A DNA stretch of 64,000 bases from Lachnospiraceae bacterium (GTDB taxonomy: Bacteria; Bacillota; Clostridia; Lachnospirales; Lachnospiraceae): the NCBI GenBank assembly GCA_017472605.1, contig JAFUPV010000027.1:124001-188000 (forward strand), written 5' to 3'. Under the pieces are notes generated by a model. It had not been told where the DNA came from, did not search any database, and saw nothing but the letters and a program-made list of their open reading frames with translations. This document shows positions 26,764-35,278 of this stretch, piece after piece. Both the position numbers and the translations under genes were made by a program. How positions within the stretch are numbered: the first letter of the stretch is position 1; the number at the start of each line of letters is the position of its first letter.

Positions 26764-28443
26764 ATGGAACGATTATTTCAGACGCATTATATCAGAAATC
26801 AGGAATGCCTGGACGGCATGTGGGAGTTTCAGACAACGGATTCGTTTGAACTGCCAAAGAACTATCAGGACACCATGGCGGTTCCGTCCTGTTGGGAGAT
26901 GAGCGTCCGTTATTGCACCTATAATGGATGTGCCGCCTATCGGAAGAGGGTTTATGTTTCGAAGGATGGCAATCTCCGGTTTGTGTTTAAAGGGGTGAGC
27001 CACACCTGTAAGGTCTTTCTGGACGGAAACGAACTGGGCGGACACTACAGTGCATTTTCTGCCTTCAGCGTAATTGCGCCGAACGTGTCCAAAGGCTTTC
27101 ATCAGCTGGAAGTGCTGGTGGACAATGCCTATTCGGAACAGTCAAGGCTGCATATCATCAACGACTATTTTACCTATGGCGGCATCACTCGTCCCGTGTT
27201 CATGGAATCGGTTCCGGACTGCCTCGTGGAGCGTTCGGAATTTGAACCGCACATGGAAAACGGAATCTGGTCTGCGGATGTCCGGGTGGTTCTGAAAAAC
27301 CTCACGGAAACGGACCGGTTCTGCCAGGTGACAACGGTCTGTGCCGGAACGGAAATGACACTTGAAGGCATGGTGGAGCAGAAAGGTCAGACCATGCTCT
27401 GCGGCACCATGAAATTTGACGGCATTCGTCCGTGGAATCCGGAATCTCCGGCTCTTTATGAGCTGAAGCATACGCTGCTTCTGGATGGGGAGGAAGCGGA
27501 CGATCTGGTGGACCGGGTTGGATTCCGGATTATTCAGGTGGCGGGAAAGAAGCTTTTGATCAATGGAACACCTGTGTTCATCAGGGGAGTCAACCGCCAC
27601 GAGGATCATGGAAGCACCGGCTGTGCGATCCCGCTGCAGGTGATGTATTCCGACATCGCTCTGATTAAGGAGCTTAGGGCAAACGGTGTCCGCACCTGTC
27701 ACTATCAGAACGATGAACGTTTCCTGGATCTCTGCGATGAAAACGGCATTCTGGTCTGGGAGGAAAGCCACGACAGAGGCGGCAATGTGGAACGTCTTCT
27801 TCACCCGCTGTTTCTTGGCCAGTCCATGACATCCATGCATGAGATGCTGGAATACCATTACAACCATCCGTCCATTGTCATGTGGGGCTGTCTCAACGAG
27901 GCGGCGTCCGACACGGAGGAGGGACGTGAGATTTTCAAAATTCATCTGGACTATCTGGCGACAGACAAAAGCAGACCTCACACATTTGCGTCCAACCGTC
28001 ACACGAATGACATCTGTCTGGACATGGTGGATATTTGTTCCTTTAACATGTATCCGCTGTGGTACAACGATGATACGACAGAAGAATCGATGGTGAGGGT
28101 CAAGAACCGGATCCGTGAGACAGGGAACGACCAGAAGCCGCTGATCATCAGCGAATATGGCGCAGGCGGCATCTATAACTTTCACGATGTGATGCGTGTG
28201 AGATGGAGCGAGGAGTATCAGGCCGATGTCATGGAATGCGTGACGAAGGAGCTTCTTGCGGATGAAGATGTCATGGGCGTGTTTATCTGGCAGTTCTGCG
28301 ATGTCCGCGTGAAATGGGGCGCAAGAAACCACATGTCCCGCCCGAAAAGCCGAAATAACAAAGGTCTGGTGGATGAATATCGCCGCCCGAAAATGGCTTA
28401 TTATGCGGTGCAGAAAATTTTCCGGGGAAATGCGGAGCAGTAA
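26764..28443 (+). CDS. GH2 family beta-glucuronidase-like enzyme (GH2-2)
   Basis: 559-residue tandem paralogue of the preceding gene. Acid/base Glu379 (WGCLNE), nucleophile Glu464 (IISEYGAG) and the N-x-K motif (Asn531, Lys533) are all kept. The loop after the nucleophile differs (GGIYNFHD against AESGFHSA), so aglycone preference may differ. ATG 26764 follows GGAGGT. Cytoplasmic. It has its own promoter copy and is closed by a bidirectional terminator facing the convergent AlbA_2 gene. Confidence 0.88.
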   Translation: MERLFQTHYIRNQECLDGMWEFQTTDSFELPKNYQDTMAVPSCWEMSVRYCTYNGCAAYRKRVYVSKDGNLRFVFKGVSHTCKVFLDGNELGGHYSAFSAFSVIAPNVSKGFHQLEVLVDNAYSEQSRLHIINDYFTYGGITRPVFMESVPDCLVERSEFEPHMENGIWSADVRVVLKNLTETDRFCQVTTVCAGTEMTLEGMVEQKGQTMLCGTMKFDGIRPWNPESPALYELKHTLLLDGEEADDLVDRVGFRIIQVAGKKLLINGTPVFIRGVNRHEDHGSTGCAIPLQVMYSDIALIKELRANGVRTCHYQNDERFLDLCDENGILVWEESHDRGGNVERLLHPLFLGQSMTSMHEMLEYHYNHPSIVMWGCLNEAASDTEEGREIFKIHLDYLATDKSRPHTFASNRHTNDICLDMVDICSFNMYPLWYNDDTTEESMVRVKNRIRETGNDQKPLIISEYGAGGIYNFHDVMRVRWSEEYQADVMECVTKELLADEDVMGVFIWQFCDVRVKWGARNHMSRPKSRNNKGLVDEYRRPKMAYYAVQKIFRGNAEQ

Positions 28444-28528
28444 ACAGAATCCTGCCAAAAAGTTTTGTGACGGGAATGTGCGAAAAGCAGGATGCGGCCG
28501 GTGACTGAAATACAAATATCAGAAAAAG

Positions 28529-28575
28529 AAGCAGAGAGAAGATACTCAGCACGAGTGCCTTGTCTCTGCTTTTTA
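28529..28575. terminator. Bidirectional intrinsic terminator
   Basis: AAGCAGAGA/TCTCTGCTT flanking a 25-nt loop, followed by TTTTT on the plus side and a CTTTTTCT run on the minus side. It serves GH2-2 and the convergent AlbA_2 gene (whose stop is at 28590). Confidence 0.75.
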
Positions 28576-28589
28576 ATGTGATTGGTTGT

Positions 28590-30371
28590 TCATTTTTTTG
28601 CAAGATATTTCTGATTCCTGCTGTTCGGTTTATCGGGAACGGTCATAGTCAGCTGACCGGTCTGCAGCAGAGGAAAGAGGTAGGGGCGCAGTGTCTTTGG
28701 TGAGCGGCAGCCGAGAAAGGAGAGAATCTCCTTTTTTGTCCGTGGAACGGAACAGAACGTCAGAATCTGCTGCGGAATGTCATTGCGGGAATAGATGACA
28801 GGGGCAGGTGAGTCCGTGAAAGAGTTGTAGCTGCTGACATTCTCGCAGACAGTCAGCGGCGGTCTTGCGGATTGATAGCAGGGAATCTGGCGAGTATCCG
28901 GATTTACCTGGGTATCGCAGTGGATAGCCTGGGGACTGTGGTGGTTGATCTGAGTATCGCAGTGGATGGCCTGGGTATTGTGGTGGCTAACTTGGGTATC
29001 GCAGGGGATATCTTTGGTACTGTAGTGGTTAACTTGGGCATCATTTGGAATAGCATGGGTATTTCCGCGGTTAACTTGGGCATTACTGTGGTTAACTTGG
29101 GTATTTTCAGGAATAACTTGGGTATCGCGGGGACTAACTTGGGTATTTTCAGGAATAACTTGGGTATTTCCGCGGTTAACTTGGGGAGTGTTGTGTATAA
29201 CTTGGGTATTATCGGAAGCAACTTGGGGATTGCCGGACATACTCGGATCCCGTTCCCGATAAAAAACAACAGCAAATCCGTAAACAGACTGCTGAAATTC
29301 AACGCGGCATCCGGCTTCTCTGCAGTCATCGGCGATTCGCTTGAGTCCGGTTGCGAAGCTTTCCATGTCTTTCGAATAGTACAGCGTTCTTGTGATTAGC
29401 GGATTTCGACGGACTGGCCGGGATTTGCCTGCGATGAAAATATCAGGAGTCAGTCCTTCGGGAAAGGTTCCGGGATTATAAATTTCAATCCGGTTGCGAA
29501 AAACCGCGATTTCATTGCTTTGCCCGCATCCAAACAGCCGATGGCCAAAAGAATTAATGATTGCCTCACGGATTGCGCGAACCGGAATCTCCGGAATCTC
29601 TTTTCTCCAGAGGCTGTCACTAATCTCTGCCCGCCAGTCCATGGCATCGACAATATACTGTTCAGCTTTTCTGGAAAGCTCCATGATCGAACCGGTATCT
29701 CTGCGGATGTCAGTAAAGGTCAGGCGTTCGTTGCTGGCAAATTTGGCCATCTGCAGTTCATTGATTCCTGTGCGGCAGAAGAGTGCAGCTCCGGCATTGA
29801 GCAGACGATCTCCTTCAAGCAGCTCCAGCCTGGTTAAAACAGTGCGGATTTCTTCATCCTTAAAGTCAATCCGTCCGGCTTCCCGCGCGCGGCGCAGGTA
29901 TTGTGCGAAGGAATCCGGATCCACATCGTCGATGGTGTAGTCAGATACCTGGCGCTCCCAGAAAAAAACATCCTGACTGCGGTTCTGAATCATTCGTTCG
30001 TAGGCATTCTGATCCATGACCAGGTCTTCATCCGCGACGCGGATGCGCGGAATGTTGTAGGCAAGATAGGGGCGCTGACTTCCTTCGAAGGAAACACGGA
30101 TACACTGTCTGTCCTCATAAGTCACAATTCGGATATCCGGGTAGACGGCCGGGCGGATATGGTTCTGGACTGCCTGACTGATTTTGCGCAGCGTTTCGTC
30201 GGTAATGAGCTGACCAATGACAGTGCCGTCATTGGCTACACCAAAATAGAGTTCCCCTTTCTGGTGTTTGTTCAGGATTGCTGTGATGGACAGCATGGCT
30301 TCTTTCATTTCGCCGGTACTTTTCTTGTATTCTTTTGTTTCTGTTTCAGGACCGATATTGATTCGATTCAT
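28590..30371 (-). CDS. AlbA_2/Schlafen-type ATP-binding protein with 17 heptapeptide repeats
   Basis: 593 residues. The N-terminal AlbA_2 domain has ETKEYKKST and GELYFGVANDGTVIG. A middle region shows the divergent ATPase pattern REAIINSFGHR. Residues 381-499 are 17 exact-length heptads of consensus NTQVxxx. The C-terminus looks like a winged helix (TKKEILSFLGCRSPKTL), so the protein is probably a DNA-binding regulator. The frame is open back to 30497, but ATG 30371 follows AGGTGATG and begins the conserved MNRINIGPETE segment. It has no obvious metabolic link to the glycosidases. Confidence 0.82.
   Translation of the reverse strand: MNRINIGPETETKEYKKSTGEMKEAMLSITAILNKHQKGELYFGVANDGTVIGQLITDETLRKISQAVQNHIRPAVYPDIRIVTYEDRQCIRVSFEGSQRPYLAYNIPRIRVADEDLVMDQNAYERMIQNRSQDVFFWERQVSDYTIDDVDPDSFAQYLRRAREAGRIDFKDEEIRTVLTRLELLEGDRLLNAGAALFCRTGINELQMAKFASNERLTFTDIRRDTGSIMELSRKAEQYIVDAMDWRAEISDSLWRKEIPEIPVRAIREAIINSFGHRLFGCGQSNEIAVFRNRIEIYNPGTFPEGLTPDIFIAGKSRPVRRNPLITRTLYYSKDMESFATGLKRIADDCREAGCRVEFQQSVYGFAVVFYRERDPSMSGNPQVASDNTQVIHNTPQVNRGNTQVIPENTQVSPRDTQVIPENTQVNHSNAQVNRGNTHAIPNDAQVNHYSTKDIPCDTQVSHHNTQAIHCDTQINHHSPQAIHCDTQVNPDTRQIPCYQSARPPLTVCENVSSYNSFTDSPAPVIYSRNDIPQQILTFCSVPRTKKEILSFLGCRSPKTLRPYLFPLLQTGQLTMTVPDKPNSRNQKYLAKK
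28875..29231 (-). repeat. 17 x 21-bp minisatellite inside AlbA_2 gene
   Basis: Exactly 357 bp encoding 17 heptapeptides (NTQVIHN, NTQVIPE, NTQVNHS and variants). Several non-adjacent units are identical at DNA level, indicating recent expansion. Length is in frame, so copy number could vary without breaking the gene. Confidence 0.92.
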
Positions 30372-30621
30372 TCTGTCATCACCTGCCTTTTGCTGGATTT
30401 TTTTCTGTTGGTTATGAGTATCATAGCGTATTTTGGAGGCTCTGGCAAGAAAAATCGTTAGACAAGGTTTGCGACAGAAACCGGCAGAATTCGACAAGTA
30501 AAGTCTATTCTGTCAAAAGAAACATAGCTTGGAATCACCGGTACTTCTTCGGAGGCATGGAAGGAAAAACGAACGCAGCAATCAGCGGATTTTGCGGAAT
30601 CAGAACTGGTTGTAAAAATAT

Positions 30622-30708
30622 CAACTTCACCTCAATGGACGGTGCCTCTCTTCTGCGGTATACTGACAGAAGAACAGGCGCCGTTCAAATAAATCAAAGG
30701 TGAAGTTG
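30622..30708. other. 87-nt nested stem-loop (possible ncRNA or MITE remnant)
   Basis: Three successive arms pair across the element: CAACTTCACCT/AGGTGAAGTTG (11 bp), GGACGGTGCCT/AGGCGCCGTTC (11 pairs, two G-U if RNA) and TCTTCTG/CAGAAGA (7 bp), around an 11-nt loop. It sits in the gene-free stretch 30498-30739 between two minus-strand genes. No open frame is present. Confidence 0.6.
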
Positions 30709-30739
30709 TTGTCGATAGAAACGTTTGTCGGCTAAATAG

Positions 30740-31726
30740 TTACGGCCAAAACAACCGCAGGACGTCACTGCTGCCAGATTCAGATGCAGTGCCACTGGCG
30801 CTGAAGTCATCCGGTGTCTCACCTGGTACCGTCCAGGAAGTGAAAAAGAAATCATATCCCAAACCATACTTATCCTGGCAGACAAAATGGATATCGATAA
30901 CATCGCCGGTCTTGCATTCGATGCTCCATTCATCTCCAACAGAATATGTAATTTCGCTGCTTTCTGCATGGAATTCCGGTTCCAGTCCGGCAGCTATTCT
31001 TATGTTATCTTCCTGCGCCCCCGCGATTGCCGGGAGTGTCTGTTCAAGCTCTCCATTTCTATAAATATGAAATTCCGGATTCTGCACAGAAGCAGGCACG
31101 CCCTGTTCTTCATAAAACTTCAGCAGTTCTCCATGAAAACCTCTGATTGTGATAGAAAACTGTGAACGCATCACGCCGCCGCGATAGTCAGGTCCGCTCC
31201 ATCCACTGCCACTATTCTGCAGTGGAAGAAGCATGGACACATCGCTCCAACCGCCTAAATCTTCTGTTCGGGTCATTCCGCCGCCTGCAATCTGTGTACT
31301 CATGAAAACCGGCGTGCTGCTTTCAACAGGCAGTGAAATCTGTCCACGAAAAACACCGGTTTCGTCCCCAATCATAGCAACCGTTATGTTCTGCTGATTG
31401 ATCGCGGCAATTAATTCCACGTCAGTATCGTCATACCATTCTTTTAAAGAGATTGAAACCTCTGCGTTCAGACAATGGCTGTTCGTGTCAATTCCGGAAG
31501 GTATCAGTTCATAGGAACGAACAAGCCTGTCTGTGTTTTCCAGTTGACTGTCGATATAATAACGGATGTTCTGAATGTCCTCATCGACAGACCTCTGTAA
31601 TGATTCCATCTGGTTATTGATCTGAGTCTGGTATGCATCCAGTTTTTTGCCCTGTACGATTATGATGATTAACAGAACAGCACAAAGAGTACACGATAAG
31701 TATTGCATCCAATGATTCTTCATGTT
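30740..31726 (-). CDS. Membrane-anchored protein of unknown function
   Basis: 328 residues. One N-terminal membrane segment (about residues 8-25), then a helical stretch (about 28-65), then a beta-rich extracellular part with no family I recognise. Nothing suggests an enzyme. GGAGG at 31740-31736 fits ATG 31726; GTG 31741 and ATG 31732 are less likely. It lies 79 bp after the branching enzyme gene on the same strand, possibly co-transcribed. Confidence 0.65.
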   Translation of the reverse strand, partial: NMKNHWMQYLSCTLCAVLLIIIIVQGKKLDAYQTQINNQMESLQRSVDEDIQNIRYYIDSQLENTDRLVRSYELIPSGIDTNSHCLNAEVSISLKEWYDDTDVELIAAINQQNITVAMIGDETGVFRGQISLPVESSTPVFMSTQIAGGGMTRTEDLGGWSDVSMLLPLQNSGSGWSGPDYRGGVMRSQFSITIRGFHGELLKFYEEQGVPASVQNPEFHIYRNGELEQTLPAIAGAQEDNIRIAAGLEPEFHAESSEITYSVGDEWSIECKTGDVIDIHFVCQDKYGLGYDFFFTSWTVPGETPDDFSASGTASESGSSDVLRLFWP

Positions 31727-31805
31727 CATTTCCTCCACCAAACGTATTCGTTCACTTTCGTTACCGGAATCAGCAGGAATGCATCACAGCACGTTCCTGC
31801 ACAGA

Positions 31806-33797
31806 TTAGTTCTGGATTTCCCCTTCCTCAAAAACAACAGCAGTACGCGCCGGCAGATATACTTCAATGGAATACTTACCGTTTTGCTCCTTAACCGGAT
31901 AGGTCATGTGGGCAACCAGATCATTGCCGCCATATTTTGCATCGTCGGAGCAGAGCGCAACCGTGTAATCCGCTTTATTGGGAACCGGTATCCGCACATT
32001 GGTCAGGGAATTGACGGGATTGAAATTAAATGCGAAAACAAGTCCCTTCCGGTAGAAAGCAATGGTCTGTTCATGGTCCTTCATTAAGAGCTGATTCGCC
32101 ATTCGCTGGTCAAAAATCCGGTGCTCCTTCGTTAAGTGGATCATATCCTTATCAAAGTCACCCAGCCAGCCATATTTCAGGAGTTTGTTATGGTATAAGC
32201 TCCACTGACGACGGCAGTAATGGAAGCTCCATCCGTTGCCTTCCCGCGGGAAATCAATCCATTCCGGATGCCCAAATTCATTGCCCATGAAGTTGAGGTA
32301 AGCTTCGCCGCCGCCTGCCAGAGTGAAAAGACGGATCATTTTGTGGAGCGCGACTGCGCGGTCAATGACCGGATTGTGGCAATCCCGGTTCATGTCCGTG
32401 TACATGGCGGCATCGGCGAGACGGAAAATCATCGTCTTGTCACCGACCAGTGCCTGATCATGGCTTTCCACATAGGCCACCGTTCCTTCCCCCGGTCTTC
32501 TGAGGCACATGTCACCCCACATGCGGCCAATCTCCCAATTCTCATCCCGCTTTTCTTTTACTGTACGGATCCACATATCCGGAAGTCCCATGGCGAGACG
32601 ATAATCAAAACCAATGCCTCCATCTTCAATCGGAAGGCACATACCAGGCATACCGGACATATCCTCTGCAATGGTGATCGCTTTTGGATTGACCTGACGG
32701 ATCAGCTCGTTTGCCAGCTGAAGATAGGTAATCGCTTCCACATCTGTGTTGTAGGAGAAGTATTTCTTATTATCGTCAAAGGAGGTTCCCAGTCCATGAT
32801 CATGGTAGAGCATGGAAGTAACGCCGTCAAAACGGAATCCGTCAAAGTGAAATTCTGTCATCCAGAATTTCAGATTGGAGAGAAGGAAGTGGATGACTTC
32901 GTCTTTTCCGTAGTTGAAGCATTTCGTTCCCCAGGCCGGATGGTCGCCTTTTACGCCGTCATGGAAGAACTGCCATGTAGTACCATCAAACATGTTGATA
33001 CCTTCCGCCGTGTTCTTTACTGCATGGGAATGAACCACGTCGAGGAGGACACGGATGCCCATTTCATGCGCTTTATTAACCAGATATTTTAAATCCTCCG
33101 GCTTGCCGAACCAGGAAGATGCGGCATAGAAACTGGATACCTGATAGCCAAAGCTTCCATAGTAGGGATGCTCCATAATCGCCATGAGCTGAATGGTGTT
33201 GTAGCCGCATTCCTTAACCCACGGCAGGATGGAATCGGCAAATTCACGGTATGAACCTACCTTTCCCTCTTCCTGCGCCATGCCCACATGAGCTTCATAG
33301 ATGTAGAGAGAATCTTCGCCTTCAAAATTGGAATCCGTCCATGCAAACGGCTTTTTATCGTCTACCACTTCGCATGTCCACAGGATTGTTTTCGGATCCT
33401 GAACAACACGTCTCGCATAGAGCGGGATGTGTTCGGTTCGTGTCATGTTGGCGTCAACGATGGTTTTCACCTTACAGCCATCCCACAGCGCATTGTCGCC
33501 TTCCAGCTTTAATTCCCAGATTCCGTTTTCCAGTTTTTTCATCGGGTATTCCGTCTGATTCCAGCCATTGAATTCACCGGTGAAATAGAGCTGGTACGCA
33601 CTGGGCGCCCATTCGCGGTATACCCAGCCGCCATCGGTGTGGTGGATGCCGAAATAGTCATGGGCATTGGCAAAATCGTTTAAAGTCATGGTTCCATTGA
33701 GCAGCCGCTGCTTTGTCTGGTGATACCGGTTCATGCGGAGATCAATATCACTCTGAAAGGGCGTCAGCTGCGGATTGAATTCAAAAATACGATACAT
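31806..33797 (-). CDS. glgB: 1,4-alpha-glucan branching enzyme (GH13)
   Basis: Introduces alpha-1,6 branches into glycogen. 663 residues: CBM48-like N domain (YREWAPSAYQLYFTGEFN), GH13 barrel with DVVHSH, FDGFRFDGVTS (nucleophile Asp), ITIAEDMSG (acid/base Glu) and VESHDQ, and an all-beta C domain. The N-terminal sequence resembles the eukaryote-like GBE type also found in Bacteroides rather than the longer E. coli type (family inference). RBS GGAGGT precedes ATG 33797. It follows the GH28 gene by 35 bp; no other glycogen gene is nearby. Confidence 0.92.
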   Translation of the reverse strand: MYRIFEFNPQLTPFQSDIDLRMNRYHQTKQRLLNGTMTLNDFANAHDYFGIHHTDGGWVYREWAPSAYQLYFTGEFNGWNQTEYPMKKLENGIWELKLEGDNALWDGCKVKTIVDANMTRTEHIPLYARRVVQDPKTILWTCEVVDDKKPFAWTDSNFEGEDSLYIYEAHVGMAQEEGKVGSYREFADSILPWVKECGYNTIQLMAIMEHPYYGSFGYQVSSFYAASSWFGKPEDLKYLVNKAHEMGIRVLLDVVHSHAVKNTAEGINMFDGTTWQFFHDGVKGDHPAWGTKCFNYGKDEVIHFLLSNLKFWMTEFHFDGFRFDGVTSMLYHDHGLGTSFDDNKKYFSYNTDVEAITYLQLANELIRQVNPKAITIAEDMSGMPGMCLPIEDGGIGFDYRLAMGLPDMWIRTVKEKRDENWEIGRMWGDMCLRRPGEGTVAYVESHDQALVGDKTMIFRLADAAMYTDMNRDCHNPVIDRAVALHKMIRLFTLAGGGEAYLNFMGNEFGHPEWIDFPREGNGWSFHYCRRQWSLYHNKLLKYGWLGDFDKDMIHLTKEHRIFDQRMANQLLMKDHEQTIAFYRKGLVFAFNFNPVNSLTNVRIPVPNKADYTVALCSDDAKYGGNDLVAHMTYPVKEQNGKYSIEVYLPARTAVVFEEGEIQN

Positions 33798-33832
33798 ATA
33801 GTAATACCTCCATGAGTATAGTGTAATAAATT

Positions 33833-35077
33833 TTAGGAAACGGTTTCATCCACGTCCCAGCCGCTCTCACTGACACTGCCGATTACCTGCACGTTCCGGA
33901 ATACCACATTCGCGGCATGGCGCATGAAGATTCCCTCCTGAGCCATCTTCGGCAGATCCTCCATCATGGCCGGATCGCCGCCTTCGTCGCCTTCTTTCAT
34001 ACGGATTGTGCAGTCGGAAATCTTTACGTTATCAATAGGCATTTCCGGAAGGCCATAGAAAAAGCCGGCTGCGGCGCGCGCGTCTGTGACCATGCAGTTC
34101 TGGATCTGGATGTTGCGGATCATCGGTGTGCCGGAGTCTACATCGTGGGCGAATTTATCCTTATAGGAACCGCCGTTCATTCCGCAGCGGTAGTACATGT
34201 TGAAAACAAAGGGGCAGAGCACCCGGTCCATCATCACATTGGAAACAAGGATACTCTCCATGGATCCGCCTCTGCCGCGGCGGGTCTTCACACGGATTCC
34301 GCGGTCGGTATCCTGGAACACACAGTTGGAAATTACCACATTGCGCACATTTCCGCTCATCTCACTTCCAATTACCACGCCGCCGTGGCCGTGAACCATG
34401 TTGCAGTTGGTAATGGTTATGTTCTCGCAGGGAGCCTTCACCGGTGTCTCCTCTGTGCCGGATTTGAGGGTAATACAGTCATCGCCCACATCCACGAGAC
34501 AGTCTGCAATCCGCACATTGCAGCAGCTGTCCGGATTGATTCCGTCCGTGTTGGGAGAATCCCACGGATTGCGGATCGTAACACCGCGTACCTCCACATC
34601 GTTGCAGTACAGCGGATGAACGGTCCAGACCGGGGAATTGATCAGTCTCACATCCAGAATCTTTACATGATTACAGCGTTCAAAGCAGATCAGATAGGGA
34701 CGGCTGTGGGGCAGTGTCTTTCTTGCTTCCCACCAGTAGCTTCCCTGACCATTGATGGTTCCGTGACCACAGACTGTTACATGTTCTGCCTCCTTTGCGT
34801 AAATGCAGGGCATGTAAAGACCTTCCGATCTTCCCTCAAATTCAGACTGAACCACGCGGTAAAGAGCAGCGTCCTGGATAAATTTCAGCTCCGCGCCGGA
34901 TTCCAGATAGAGCGTGATGTTGCTTTTTAGTTCAATGGAACAGGTTTCATAGGAACCGGCAGGAACATAGAGAAGTCCGCCGCCAAGGGCATCCAGAGCG
35001 GCAATTGCCTGTTCAAAAGCGGCAGTCCAGCCGCGGTCTGTGGTGCAGTAAGATGCAAAATCTTTAATCGTAACCAT
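33833..35077 (-). CDS. GH28 family polygalacturonase-like glycosidase
   Basis: 414 residues, right-handed beta helix. All GH28 catalytic motifs are visible in order: NTDGIN, DVGDDCITLKSG (two catalytic Asp), GHGGVVIGSEMSG, and RVKTRRGRGG (the RIK equivalent). Predicted exo-acting removal of galacturonate from pectic oligosaccharides. No signal peptide, unlike secreted polygalacturonases. RBS ACAGGAGGC precedes ATG 35077. It is divergent from the MGH1-like gene across a 201-bp regulatory gap. Confidence 0.92.
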   Translation of the reverse strand: MVTIKDFASYCTTDRGWTAAFEQAIAALDALGGGLLYVPAGSYETCSIELKSNITLYLESGAELKFIQDAALYRVVQSEFEGRSEGLYMPCIYAKEAEHVTVCGHGTINGQGSYWWEARKTLPHSRPYLICFERCNHVKILDVRLINSPVWTVHPLYCNDVEVRGVTIRNPWDSPNTDGINPDSCCNVRIADCLVDVGDDCITLKSGTEETPVKAPCENITITNCNMVHGHGGVVIGSEMSGNVRNVVISNCVFQDTDRGIRVKTRRGRGGSMESILVSNVMMDRVLCPFVFNMYYRCGMNGGSYKDKFAHDVDSGTPMIRNIQIQNCMVTDARAAAGFFYGLPEMPIDNVKISDCTIRMKEGDEGGDPAMMEDLPKMAQEGIFMRHAANVVFRNVQVIGSVSESGWDVDETVS

Positions 35078-35137
35078 TTCGGTCGCCTCCTGTCAGATAT
35101 CTATTGATATTGTACATGAGGATCGAGAAAAATGCAA

Positions 35138-35174
35138 TTGACAGAATTATAGTCTATATGAAATAATTGATGAA
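35138..35174. promoter_or_regulatory. Overlapping divergent promoters GH28 / MGH1-like gene
   Basis: Plus: TTGACA 35138-35143, 18-bp spacer, AATAAT 35162-35167. Minus: TTCATC (35174-35169), 17-bp spacer, TATAAT (35151-35146). The two occupy the same DNA. Upstream of the plus -35, TACAT (35113) and GCAATT (35134), 21 bp apart, resemble the GH2 operator weakly. Confidence 0.4.
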
Positions 35175-35278
35175 AGTGATTCGATTTGTACAGATGCGGT
35201 TTCGGAGGGCAGAGGAATCGGCCGGATGTGATTGGATGGAATACGGAGCCGCAGAAAAGAACGGAGTGGAAAGAACGC

